Assembly: GCF_035083965.1 (NCBI RefSeq)
Contig: NC_089726.1
Location: 17,241,501-17,305,500 of the forward strand
Length of the DNA stretch: 64,000 nucleotides
Reading direction: 5' to 3'
From: Branchiostoma lanceolatum
Lineage: Eukaryota > Chordata > Leptocardii > Amphioxiformes > Branchiostomatidae
Position 1 is the stretch's first letter, and each line of letters opens with the position of its first letter. Below the pieces are notes generated by a model. The model searched no databases. It worked only from the letters and a program-made list of their open reading frames with translations, and had not been told where the DNA came from. A program made the translations under genes and the position numbers. Shown here piece by piece: positions 49,001-59,685 of this stretch.

Positions 49001-52000
49001 AAACCAGCTCGGGAAATGCTCGGCAAAGCCTCCCTCCCGGTCTCAGCCCTGCTCTTTTGAACGGACATTTTGGGTATTGGGGGCTTCACTAGCAAACAGC
49101 TTTCAGCCAATCAGAGGATTTCCACGAGCCCGGATCGTGGAAAACCTGCAAAGGTCGCTGGGAAGCTATTAGCCAATCAGGTTACGTCTTTCATCGCTAC
49201 TTTGGGTTCAGAACAAAATAACGGCTGTTTGTGCCAAATAAGGCTAGCTCATTAATCATTCATGAGAAACTAATGGCTGTTTGTGCCAAATAAGGCTAGC
49301 TCATTAATTATTACCCAATACCCAAAATGTCTGTTCAAAAGAGCAGGGCTGAGACCGGGAGGGTTTGCTGAGCAATTCCCGAGCAGGTTTCAGCGCTGCT
49401 AAAGGAGGATGAGTTATCAGTGTACCAGTAAGGATTTAGAGTTGCATGTCATACGTAACATACTGAAGGTAAAGGGACCTGCAAACAATCCATTCATGAC
49501 CGCGGGTAGGATTGCCCGACAGCCGTAGGGCGATCCGACCTGTGGGAGGGCTGGGACCAAGGGCGATGCGGAGTACACCGTGTTGTATTTCATTTATGTC
49601 ATACCCACCAGAGAAAACACACATTTCAATGATGTGACAAAAGTTGAGGGAGTTTTGCGTCCTCGAACAAAAAACTGTAACAACATCAATTCCAACCTCC
49701 GAATCCGATATTCGAATTTTTGATGGCAGCGAAACCAGCGCAATCGAAATGCATTCTAAATATTCTATAGAAGCCTGTGTGATACAACTCCTGAACCCTA
49801 TGTGATACAGATAAGTTATCACACGGTCCGGAACACCCGTATCAGGCCCAGGTATGACATAAAGATAGATATCTTTGTCCTAGGAAGACTGAGGCTCTAA
49901 CCTTCCTGACGGTGGTTTGTGTGCCTCTAGTTTCTCCCACACACAGTCCTTCAGGTGTAACCTGTGCAGGTCGGAGTTGTACTCGAATCCTGTCGTCCCT
50001 CCGAACACGTACAGGAAACCATTACACGTCACCATCGCCTATACGCAACATTGAATGTGTCACACTTAAGTTATTCAAAATGTACAACTGTAAATTCATC
50101 TATTTTTGCAGTGGTTTTATTTTGCTGTTGGAGGTAAAAAGAGGCTTTCATGGCATTTTAAATTCACGATCACAGTTAACAGAAGTCTGTTTTAGGTACA
50201 GCAGAAAAGCATTCATGATCGGAAAAACATATTTGCTGTGTCATGAACTTGCAGTGAAGATGTCACTGTGAAAACCGAGAAAATAAAACCACAGCAAAAA
50301 AGAGTCAATATCTAGTACTTGTAATTGTGTTGCAATTGTTACCCTAGGCCACACCAATTTCTTGGTTAACAGATTTTTTTATTTATTTTAGCACGAGGAC
50401 ATCATTAAAACAGAAGGCTGGGGTGAAAACTTGCACCTGACCCTGTTCACTCCCTGAAACTGTGTGCACCAAAGTACAAACTTTCCTCTGTGATTCTGTT
50501 TTCATGTTGATTTTCCAATCTAGCATTTTTTTAAAAATCCCGTTAACCAAGAAGTCAAATTGGTGTGGCCTAGATATTACAGCTGCTTGGCTTAGATGAC
50601 AATCATGTTATGACCATGTTCATGTAATCCGTATATTGACATTGTATGGTGCTGCACTTCGACTACTGTGAGCTCATTCAACAATCTTCGCAAGGATTTC
50701 ATAGAAGAACTGTTAAACATACATGTAGACCTTTCTATGATCCCATTATAGCGAAAGGGGTAAACAAAATCACTGCCATGACAACGTAGACTAATATGAG
50801 GACATTGTATAATCATCATCACCATCATCATCAGTCAACGAGCTTTCGCTACGACGGGGTTATACCGCCCCTTACGGGGTGACATACCCTTTTGTTGGCT
50901 GTCATATACAGACGGGGATGCGCCAGTCCGGGTGAATGGTGTAAATCACCGAGTGGCTGATACGAGATGGAGGTTCGCCAGGCCTCCATCCGGGTGATTT
51001 GTAGTGAATCACCAACTCCTGACAGAAGGATTTGGACCATCGCACACCGGGGCATGCCCCTACTCTTTTTCGAAGGATGTGGTGGGTTCTTTTACGTGCG
51101 CGGGGTGTGGCTCTCCCCAAACACGGGACCTCCATTTAACGTCCTATCGGAGGGACGTCCCTAACCCTAGATGAGCTAGGTACTCATCTACACCTGAGTG
51201 AAGTGAGGAAAGTCGTGTCAAGTGCCTTTCCCAAGGGCACAACGTCCGGGCGCAAGTTCGGACATGTCTCTGGGCATAACCTGGGATTAGATCCCGGGTC
51301 CCATTGTTTGACAGCCGCGCGCTTTACCAACTGCGCCACATGACACCACATTGTATAATAAGCCCATCCACGGTTCCGATTACGCATGTGCAGTGTCAAA
51401 GGTGAAGGCCCCTGGCTTGTAAACAGTTATCGTCTCGACATTGTCTAGATTTGCATAACAACGCCCAGACAGGCTTTGTTTACGTCTCAAGGGCCTTTAC
51501 CTTTTGACACTGCACATGCGTAGTCGGAACCGCGAATGGGCTTATATCCTTGCATAGACCAGACCGAACCTGTGTTGTCAAGGTAATAATTTTGCACCCC
51601 CTCCACCAACGGCCGTGCATCTCCCAAAATGCAATCAGATACATGAATAGGTCTACAATCCAGTCCTGATATCGTATCCACTCACCTGCCCATATATGGC
51701 TTGAGGTAGTTCTCCTGACGTGCTGACCTCACACCACTCTTTCCTCTCCAGATTGCACACGCTGATACGGTTACTGTTGGTGTCCCCGAACGGCACCCCC
51801 GTCCCACCAAACACCACCAGATTTTTACCATGTAGGAGCACTGCGGAGAAAAAGATTCAAGGATACAGTCAAACCTGTAGAAGTGACCACCTGTACATAA
51901 GGACCACCTGGCCACTGTGACCACTTTTTAGTGGGCCCTTAATTAACTTTCTGGATTAACACAAGCTTTAAAAATCTTGTCAATACTGATGACCACATCC

Positions 52001-55000
52001 ACCAGATTTTCTTTGGTCCCATGTGGTCTTCTTGTGCAGTTTTGACTGTAAATCAAAATCAAAACATAAATTTCTCTTTGAAATAAGTATGAAATGGTAT
52101 AATCACATCATCTTAACCTTTTTTATTGCAGTGCCATGACTATGTAAGAAAACTGAATTACAGGTTATCACATTTCATGAAAGACAAAGGTAGCTTCTAT
52201 ACAAATCTATACCCCCCTCCTGGCTTTTCAGATGGGAGAGTCCGAAATGGCAGATTTTGACCCTTGACCCTATTAGAAAACAGCCAATGCCGCAGTACTT
52301 CTGGATTTTTCAAGTCTAAGAGGCACTTAGTTGATTCAAGGACATTATATAGGTGTCCTTGGTTGATTAGATTGAGCGGTGTGATGAGCAGTACGTCCGT
52401 AACATTAGGTTACACTGTGACACAAGCAGGTGCTCTTGTATGAACAACTCTTATTAATTATATCGACAACCCTTACACTAATACACTGAAGAGCATATAC
52501 CAATCTCAGTTAATCTCCAAGCAGATCCACGCCGGGCGCGAAAATCGTAGTATGCTAGCCAGAGAGGGTCCAGTCATCCAGAGAAGGTTCAGCAGCCGGG
52601 CTGCTGAACCTTCTCTGGATGACTGGACCCTCTCTGGCTAGCATACTACGATTTTCGCGCCCGGCGTGGATCTGCTTGGAGATTAAATCTCAGTATGCCT
52701 TATGAATAACTTGTAACGCTGTACTAAGAGCCATGTTCACATATGAAAATCAAGTGTAACAATGCTTCAGCATCTGTACTGTATGGTATAAAATTCATAT
52801 TTGTCTCAGGGGTATATAGTTTCTCTTCAATACAATATGAAACTTAACCATGATTTTCGTTAACAGCTCAAAAGCCTTCAAAAAGTGTTTCTCCGTAATA
52901 ATCTTATATTCATTGTATTGTCACTATTAATTGTATATATTATCCACGGGATGGACAAATTATATAATTTGATGTGTTGATAAACCTGATATGATTGAGT
53001 TTATCAAGATGTTGAAATGTATTTACCAAACAATATAAGAACTTGTCCTAACACAACAGCTATTAGACACACTTTTTTACCATCAATGATCAACATCGAA
53101 ATTAGACACACATATTGTATGCTTACTTGTCTTGGTAACGAAATATCTAGGTGCACCCACAGTAAAAATTAGTGCACAGCTACAGTTTTCACCTCACAAT
53201 TTTGGATACACAAAAGTGCATGCTAGTATGCTAGCCTGAGTCAGTGAGTGTCATCCTGTTTCAGTTCCAGGCTCAGTGACAGTCAGTGCCTTCACCAAAG
53301 GCAGAGCCTGGAACTGAAACAGGATGACACTCAGGCTATGCATATGACCCTAGTGCAATGTATTTCGAGCCCTGCATAATGTAACCTTGCCTTGGCGTCA
53401 TTATCCCCTATGACCTCAGAGCTGGCAGCTTTTCATTTTGAGCTCTATATTCTGGGACTCGACTCGGCCTTGCATACTTCATCATACCCGAAATAGTGCC
53501 GAGTCCTCATGGGTGCAAACATCCCTGTCACTTGCCCCAGTAAGGCCAAGGATAATGGTTTGGCTTTCAAAAAAAAAAAATTTAGTACTCTAGTCTTGAT
53601 GATCCTGGGCACCTTGAATGACGCTTTCAGCATTATGAAATTTGTCACAAAATCATCGTTATTCACAAGGTAAAGAACCAGTGAGCGCGACCACAGGATT
53701 AACGTCCGTCATTACGATTTACGTAAGAGCATTTGGCAGGCACATGGCTGATAACATGTACATGGCATATCTCCATGTCATTTTTCGGTAAGCGTTGTTG
53801 TTAAACTGCTAGAGCGTCAGCTGACACAACGAGAAGCAATTTGCATGGTACTGATGACATGTATACATGTACATTATAATGGTACGGGGCGGAAGTTACT
53901 AAATGATAATCAAACTGATCTATTCAAAATGGAGTTTGCCTCAAGTATGAACATCATGTAGCAAAATCAGAAATCATTCAAACAAGACCATGGACTCTGT
54001 TGTTGGTAACATTGGCAATGCAAAATTTCTACATGTACTTTCTTCAATCAAAGATGTCTGTGGACGGTCATTGCCAGTGGTCATGGTCAGTGTCATCCCG
54101 CAATCTGGGATGTTGGCCAGGTGGTGCATCAGACAGTCATGGCCAAGTGTAACTTCAGCTCCTGAGAACTTTTTGGCCGTAACGGTATCATATTACCAAA
54201 AATACTAGCCTCAATATAGTTAGAATATGCAGCATTGTTGAGCGAAGTCTTTTGAAGTCTATTGACCTGTTGTTGACTTTGGTCCTAATTTCCAACCTCC
54301 AAAGCTGGTGTTTTTTTTGTAAAAATTGATGCCAAAGTAGAGCTACTGTTCTGCCATATGGATCAAATTCTGTGCATTGGTTGATTCCAGTTCCAGCTCG
54401 GAAATGTTATACAGTTGTAAGGAATCGCATTTGTCATTTTGGTGGTGATGTAAAGCCGACGGCCCTGTGTATAACGGAGCATCAGACGCTACCCTCAAGC
54501 ATCAAACGTCTGCACGTAAAAGAACCCAGCACACACACTTATCGAGTCATCCGGTGTGCTTGGCTGAAAACGCGAGCCGTGGCAAAGCCGCATTGCACTA
54601 CCATTATACTTGAGAAAGGATTATGCCTCCATGATCGAGGATGACTGCTTAACTTTTACTTACTGTCAAACTGACCTGTATTTCATACAAATGGAGGGCT
54701 ATTATAGGTGACCTTTCACCTCTGATGTCATCAATCATGTGAAAGGACAGCAAACTACTCTGGGAGGGAGATTACATCCATAACATTCCTCCACCTACAC
54801 TAGACTGTCCTCACCCTACCAGTAATTGTACAAATGCTCCAACTACTGAGGACAAATTTCGGAATATTTCAGAATTTCTGTAAATCAAATTAACATCATG
54901 TTTTTAATATCACAGTTACCTCTCATGCATGTAATACTTCCATTATTCTGCTTATACTTTATTTTATAGATATGAATTCAATTCTTAAGGTCTCACCACA

Positions 55001-58000
55001 TTTCACTGTATCACTAATTCTGTAACAATAGGGGCAAGTAAACATTCTCCAGAACTATAGTATAAATGCATCTCCATCTCAAACAGATATTATGCATTTG
55101 ACTATATGATAAGTATAAATTCATCTAAACTGATGTCTATATACTGTGGCCTATAGGAACCTCGAGTGAATACCAGAAGTGGTCCATAAATAATACAAAA
55201 ATGTATAAATGGAGAAAACCATCAACAGAATATACAATGAATAGCCTGAAGCCATTTCGTCTCCACTACTTGCCATGTTTGTCAGATCTATAGTAAATTC
55301 CTGTACTTTTGTGGCAGCTTTATTCCTGGTGTTTTTTATTGGAGCTTGAAACAATTCTGTAATACAGTACTAATACCGGTATATTGGAAATGCATAATCG
55401 TGGTATCATGAATCTACAATGGTGAGGTCAAACTGGATAGTGAGTGTGTGTGTGTGAGTGAGGTCATCATGAAAATAAAACCCTTGCTAAACTTTCAAGA
55501 TTGGCAGTATTCCTAATGTACTTGTACTTGGAATATTTCTAGATTCAATGACAAATTTCAAAATCACAACACACTTACACCAAGTAGTGTTTGGAGAATT
55601 GGTCAAAACATGACGTCTCTGGAGAACAATAGCCCAAGCTTATGTCTCTGTTTTCTTTTTCCAAAGCCATAGAATTTCAACGTTTGTAAATCTAAAGCTG
55701 AACTACATGTTCGAAGATCAGATGTTCCTGTCTTATAATTCAATCATGTATATGTACAGTTGTATACTGTACTATGCAATAGCTCTGCATCAAGGAAAAC
55801 ATACGAACACAGCAAATACATGATGGCACTGTGTTTGTTTATAGCGTTCAATCGTGACCAGTTCTAAAAGCTACCCATTTTTACACTACAGCATGTTGTG
55901 ACCTGTATGTTCTAATGGTTAATGCATGTCAAGCCTGTGCATGTAGTTTTCCAAAGCTCCTTAGGATGTAAACAGACCTGCCCCGGCCTTGAATTTTGAC
56001 AGGGAGGCCCCCCTGGGACACGACAAATACCATCACACCTGGCCTGGGGCTGAGCCATGGAGAATGGCACAATCATTAGTGTGGGAGGGGGGCATGGTGT
56101 GTCTGGTGTACTGTAAATGCATTTAAGTTCGCAAAGGTGAAAATGGAGTGTTCGCGGTGGTTTTAGGTTCGTGGTAGCTCTATATAGTTACTTACAGCTA
56201 CAGTATTGGACAAAAATGTTTGCGCTTGTTTTAAGTTTGGAGTAAAACGGTCGCAGCGAGAACCATGAACATAAAACCACCGCAAACATTTCTGCATTTA
56301 CAGTAACTATGCAGCTGCAAGTCGCTTTTCTTTACCTCAGACTTCACGTTTGGTCGACCCTGTCTGACCCCACCAGAAAGGGTACCTTTGGAGATCCAGC
56401 CAACCAGGACCTGCCGCTAATTCGTTCTTTATACAGTGTTGACTTTACGTTCAAAAGGTGACGGACCCTGAAGGACAGGCTTTAGCTTGACCCCAGCGGA
56501 GCCACCAACGGGATTTACAAACACACACACAGGAATTGCCTGAGTCAGCAGATCTATCAATAGAGGGCCGGCAGAACACAGTATGTGTGAGGCTCTTTGA
56601 AAACATAGGACTGACTGAGTAGACTGCAGAAAAGGGTTGTGGGATCAAAAGAAGCGGTGATTGCTCAAAAGGGGTGAGAGTACATGAGATGAATGCTTTA
56701 GAAGAGGCCCCGGAGTTCGCAGTCAGAGAAGATATAGCGCTGACATCAGCACTTTTAGAACTGGACATCAGACAGCGGTAGAATTTTGCAGACTTCAGCA
56801 AATCACCCTTAATGAGAGGATAAGAGGATTATCACTTATCTCTGGAGCTTAAGTCAAATATTTTCAGAGTCACTGTAATCAGGACACTTGCGAAACCAGT
56901 TCTTCGTCCTTACTCCCATGTCTTCTTCTTCTCCTTGTCCAGCCGATCATTTTGGACTGGGAACTAGTCTTGTTCTGCTTTAGTCCACCCCTTACAATTT
57001 ATATTCAGGCTGTCAGCTTAAGAGTTTTTACAGCAGATGAAAGAACATTACATAACCTGTCTTTTGAAAAGTGCAGTCAGTCATGGTCTGCCAATTCTTC
57101 TTACCTGGTAGCTATTTTGTAAAGGTTGAATGAACATCTGCTTATTATAAGTCTAGTAGTAGTACAGGTAACTTTGAAGAGGAAGATATGGTCAGGTGCC
57201 TTATAATTTAGCATGTAATGAGGTCAAAATTTCAAATGGGGACAAATACCGAGATTCAAGTGCTTGCAATAGCTGTCATTCTTTTATTCAATTTGTTGCA
57301 ATCTGTTCTCAGTTAGGACACATACACTTCATATTTTCACATGTCTCCCCATTAATATGACGCTGAGCACCATGACTATGACTGTCATTTTGGCTTCCTT
57401 CCCAACATGAAAAGAATGCTCCCTCAACCTTGGTCTGGTCAAGGACTGGACATAACATGCTGAGGTGGATTTCTAAGACGCATCTTTTACCAAAATGTGG
57501 CTCAATAACCGGTCCTTAATTTCTGCTAGATTACAGGGAACCACATGTCATGTCATTATACAAATACTACCTCAGATGACAACTTGTGCAACCATATACA
57601 TGTACATGTATGTATTTGCAAGAAATAAATACTTTTGTTCTTGTGTCTTGTGCTCAACACAGATAGAACCAGTTCTCAAAATCATTTGTGATTCGCTTCA
57701 AAACATAAATCATTCTACTGTAAATTCATCTACTTTTAGGGTGGTTTATTTTGCAGTAGTAGGGAAAGGGAGTTTTTTGTAGTGATTTGAATTCGTAGTT
57801 TGAAACAATTCTGTGACCTGTACAGCTGTAATGCATAATTATATTTGGAAAGGAATATCTACAGTGGAGAGATCACTGCAAAGAAAATAAAACCATGGGG
57901 AATTTCCCAGAAAGTTTGAAGATCTACAGTATCTTATCTGTCAGGTCAGATACAGGACGTGACTGATTTGCCCCTTGGCAAGCGCCAAACCCCAAAAAAA

Positions 58001-59039
58001 TTCTCGAAGTTGATTGGTTGACATAACACCCCGTAAGGACAAAAGCAAGGACAGTAGACTTAAGTCCATGACGAATGTAAGGATAACAAAGGAAGCATCC
58101 TCATTCGTGTATTCAGGCGAAATATAATGAACGGGAACACTCAAGATGTTGCCTAAGGCGTCTAATTTGCATGTCAAGAATGTGACGCAACCCTGGGTGT
58201 AGCACGTTTCCTGTCTAAAAAAAACAACAAAAAAGAGAAGTTACCACCTACCCGACATAGAGGCGAGCTCCGTTGGGAAATTTCCTCCTGTTGACAGTTT
58301 AGTCCATGCGTTTGAGGAAAAACTATACCTCCAGAGTTCACGAAACAATGGGTAATACATATTGACCGTGCCATTGTTTTCCTCGAAGTCGGGATTATAA
58401 CCGCCGTAAACATACAGGCTCCCGTTGTCGGCCACGCACCGGTGACCGCTCCTTGCCGCTGGAAACACCGTCCCTGGAAAACAAATCGTCGTCAGACTCA
58501 TACTGCGTAACAGGACAAACTGTAGCAGCGTAGCTTGATCGCTGTACCCTCTGTAAGACCTGATTACATGCCAAAAACGGGACCCGGCGAACGTCATGCA
58601 AAACAGCTGCGATGATCAACAGTGATAAACATTTACGGGTAAACATAAAAAGGGGGACGGCGCCAGCGCGCGCTAATCTAACTGATTTGTATATTGTGTA
58701 TATAGTATTACAGACAAGAGTCATGTGAACAGTTCATATCTATAAGCGTATCAAAGGTCTTTTGACCTAGACAGTATTGAAAGGCGTCGATCTAACTTCT
58801 TTTGTTTATCTGACGAACCGGATAGCACGCCGTATAGGCCCGCTGTATGCAAATTTCCGTCGAAAACTTTGGCGATCAACTCGTTGAAATCGACAAAATA
58901 TCACCTGTAAGTATCAGTGTGTACGTAAAACTGTAAAATCGACTCGCTCACCTGAACCAGTTTTGGTTGGGGTGTCTAACCGCACGAATTTTCGCACCGA
59001 AATCGGGGAGTATTTGTTGTCCCAATCCGTCTCCGCCAT
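43039..59039 (-). CDS. KLHDC10: KLHDC10, kelch-repeat substrate receptor of a ubiquitin ligase, 9 exons, complete
   Basis: Exons (minus strand, 5' to 3'): 58952-59039, 58252-58473, 51686-51840, 49902-50038, 48572-48656, 46675-46768, 45191-45238, 44535-44674, 43039-43251. All phases agree, giving 393 residues (human about 442; the human Gly-rich N-terminus is absent). Six kelch Gly-Gly pairs stand at residues 53, 115, 168, 217, 282 and 331, fitting a six-bladed propeller. Human-like stretches include RSGHRCVADN, YPLFRELWRY, YRHEVAYDD, ARRCHSCVQ and MPEPAYFHAAAITPAGCMY. The C-terminal LPSLLELTW followed by a Leu-rich tail is where the family carries its BC-box/CUL2-type binding region. Known role: CUL2 substrate receptor that recognises C-terminal degrons, including alanine tails from ribosome quality control. 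Intron 2 (51841-58251) is the largest. Confidence 0.95.
43325..43690 (+). mobile_element. tRNA-derived SINE
   Basis: A box TAGTCCAGTGG (about 43334) and B box GGTTTGATCCC (about 43379), with a body GGACGGGACGTTAAGCCGTG, end near an AATAAAG stretch. Same family as 29520-29815, opposite strand. It lies in KLHDC10 intron 8. Confidence 0.85.
44284..44512. mobile_element. MITE, TACTGTAAAT family
   Basis: The left end TATTGTAAATCTTGAAATG and right end GCATTTACAGTA enclose GCGGCAGCG, AAACGGTCGCCGC and AACCACCGCGAAC blocks shared with 56109-56305 and 63335-63525. The right end stops about 22 bp from the KLHDC10 exon 8 donor. Confidence 0.75.
46218..46580. mobile_element. MITE with TTAA target and AAAGAAACCCAAACAA ends
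   Basis: TTAA at 46218-46221 and 46577-46580 bounds inverted ends. It shares TTAGTTCAAACA, CACTATCACAATGCATAGC and TAACGTTGTTGTGATGTGAG with 28143-28270 and 2614-2951. KLHDC10 intron 6. Confidence 0.75.
46805..47140 (-). mobile_element. SINE, reverse copy
   Basis: Inverse of the family seen at 54365-54650, with GTGTTGGGTTCTTTTACGTG, GGTGAAGCATGATGCTTTTT and GCCGGCTTTAC on the plus strand. A second reverse copy is at 62205-62425. 47152-47210 is a fragment of the hairpin element at 6429-6589 (GGTTAGACATCCAGGTAATA). Confidence 0.75.
47616..48115. mobile_element. TTAA-flanked MITE with a nested MITE
   Basis: TTAAAGGCATCCAGAGCA at 47616 and TGCTCTGGGTGCCTTTAA at 48098-48115 are inverted ends with TTAA at both boundaries. 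A second MITE of the CTCTCATTGG family (inverted) lies inside at about 47785-47930. Confidence 0.8.
48698..48868. mobile_element. MITE of the CTCTCATTGG family, inverted
   Basis: Starts near CCGATCCTGCCCATCACAAT, contains AACCAATGAGAGCGAGG and ACCAATGAGAGAGTGG, and ends GGGGCTATGGAATCGGTATA. It begins about 40 bp upstream of KLHDC10 exon 5. Confidence 0.65.
48980..49411. mobile_element. Foldback element 2, same core as foldback element 1 but different arms
   Basis: Long inverted arms (about 48980-49085 and 49312-49411; outer end CTCCTTTAGTAGCGCTGAAA) enclose a core from 49093 that matches 42463-42645 (CAGCTTTCAGCCAATCAGAG, CAATCAGGTTACGTCTT, CGCTACTTTGGGTTCAGA). The core tail (GGCTGTTTGTGCCAAATAAG) is tandemly duplicated at 49223-49310. 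No target duplication found. Confidence 0.85.
50088..50289. mobile_element. Decayed MITE (ACTGTAAATTCATCTA)
   Basis: Begins ACTGTAAATTCATCTATTTT, with GCAGTGGTTTTATTTT; the right part has AAAATAAAACCACAGC. It begins about 50 bp upstream of KLHDC10 exon 4. Confidence 0.5.
50345..50572. mobile_element. MITE with TAGGCCACACCAATTTC ends
   Basis: TAGGCCACACCAATTTCTTG and its inverse at 50552-50572 bound 228 bp; the arms continue as GTTAACAG / CGTTAAC. Confidence 0.85.
50840..51345 (-). mobile_element. tRNA-derived SINE, reverse copy, with a LINE-like tail
   Basis: On the minus strand: A box TGGCGCAGTTGG (51327-51338), B box GGGATCTAATCCC (about 51282), a body with TGCCCTTGGGAAAGGCACTT and ACGTAAAAGAACCCACC, ending at a GGGGCGGTATAACCCCG hairpin near 50855. 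That hairpin resembles the end of the LINE at 737. Confidence 0.75.
51357..51546. mobile_element. Foldback MITE with ~60-bp arms
   Basis: ATAAGCCCATCCACGGTTCC at 51357 is inverted at 51546 (GGAACCGCGAATGGGCTTAT), with GCATGTGCAGTGTCAAA / TTTGACACTGCACATGCG further in. KLHDC10 intron 3. Confidence 0.85.
51841..52501 (-). other. Start of KLHDC10 intron 2
   Basis: 51868-52050 looks like an internally repeated element (GACCACCTGTACATAAGGAC, GGTCCCATGTGGTC). No exon seen. Confidence 0.45.
52511..52685. mobile_element. 175-bp perfect palindromic MITE with a 9-bp target duplication
   Basis: Two 87-base arms around one central base (TAATCTCCAAGCAGATCCAC ... and its inverse), flanked by AATCTCAGT on both sides (52502-52510, 52686-52694). 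The arms equal the outer ~87 bp of the 1.2-kb element at 60833-62029 except near the centre. Confidence 0.95.
52695..54359 (-). other. KLHDC10 intron 2 with a hairpin at 53230-53340
   Basis: The hairpin arms are AGCCTGAGTCAGTGAGTGTC / GACACTCAGGCT and CATCCTGTTTCAGTTCCAGG / CCTGGAACTGAAACAGGATG. No exon seen elsewhere. Confidence 0.6.
54365..54650 (+). mobile_element. SINE, forward copy
   Basis: Has a B-box-like GGTTGATTCCA, then ATGTAAAGCCGACGGCCCTG, CACGTAAAAGAACCCAGCAC, GTGTGCTTGGCTGAAAACG and ATGATCGAGGATGACTGC. Used here as the reference for the copies at 4975-6045, 46805-47140 and 62205-62425. Confidence 0.75.
54651..56108 (-). other. KLHDC10 intron 2, decayed MITE at about 55287-55513
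   Basis: The MITE piece begins TAGTAAATTCCTGTACTTTT and contains a GTGTGTGTG tract (about 55444). A 67-codon minus-strand frame here overlaps the repeat and is not a gene. Confidence 0.45.
56109..56305. mobile_element. TACTGTAAATGCA-family MITE, both ends present
   Basis: Ends TACTGTAAATGCA / TGCATTTACAGTA with GCGGTGGTTTTAGGTTC, AAACGGTCGCAGCG and AACCACCGCAAAC between. TA may be the target duplication. Confidence 0.85.
56306..58251 (-). other. KLHDC10 intron 2, 5' part
   Basis: A decayed MITE at 57716-57931 (CTACTGTAAATTCATCTACT ... GATCTACAGTA). No exon seen. Confidence 0.45.
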
Positions 59040-59632
59040 TTTGGTTGACCCGTCTGGTTGACCCCTAGTGACCTTTAGACCGTCCATGGTCATATTTCCA
59101 TAAATTTGGACAAGATTCTGAAGTTTAATATTAAAATGAATTTGAAGTAGACGGTGATTTTAGGGAAATCTGAGACATCCGCTGACGTTCCTGTCTTTTA
59201 ACGGATATTCCGTGACTTGAGACATCTAATGAATCATACTTTGCGTAAACCCCCTCAGGCAGAAAATAGAATAGTCCATAGAATATTGGAATTTTGAGGG
59301 GTGTGCTAAAGTCATAACACAGTAAGATAAGTGTATTATCAACTATACGTTATAATAAGATATCAAACATATAATATACATCGTTTTTTAATTGAGTTAT
59401 CATAATTGATTTGCTGAATCTATATCTTAAGATAAAATATTAGAACAAATTTTGTAGAATCATCCCCAACGACAAAGTTGGATATGGCCCAGGCAGTCAC
59501 GTGATAGTTTGTGACGTCACCTAAACAGTAGGTTCCTTTTGTTTTCATTCGTCGTCAGTTCTTCGGAGGGCCTGGAATTTTAGGCTGTTTTCCCTTGAAT
59601 TTATGAAGTTTTTCAGCTGAAAGCCGACCAAA
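59040..59632. promoter_or_regulatory. Bidirectional promoter region KLHDC10/UBE2H with E-box and CRE
   Basis: 593 bp between opposed start codons. TCACGTGA (59497-59504) is a perfect E-box palindrome (USF/TFE type) and TGACGTCA (59512-59519) is a full CRE. Both lie about 115-135 bp upstream of the UBE2H ATG. The middle (59270-59460) is AT-rich. No TATA box noted near either gene. Confidence 0.65.
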
Positions 59633-59685
59633 ATGTCGTCGCCGAGTCCTGGCAAGAGGCGGATGGACACCGACGTTATCAAACT
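59633..59685 (+). CDS. UBE2H: UBE2H, ubiquitin-conjugating enzyme E2 H, first coding exon only
   Basis: ATG (AAAATGTCG) is followed by 17 codons and two bases: MSSPSPGKRRMDTDVIK then CT/GTATCC. This is the start of UBE2H as I know it, with one Val-to-Ile change. The donor falls in phase 2 inside the Leu codon. The catalytic Cys and the rest of the UBC fold must be encoded downstream, beyond the window. Known role: E2 enzyme, the usual partner of the CTLH (GID) E3 ligase. No further exon was recognised up to 64000, so the first intron exceeds 4.3 kb. Confidence 0.93.

Noticed and set aside
51280-51345. tRNA gene on the minus strand
   Set aside because: Same reason: a tRNA-derived SINE head with a long SINE body.
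55151-55354. 67-codon minus-strand frame with a hydrophobic stretch
   Set aside because: Overlaps a decayed MITE inside a KLHDC10 intron; no splice or homology support.
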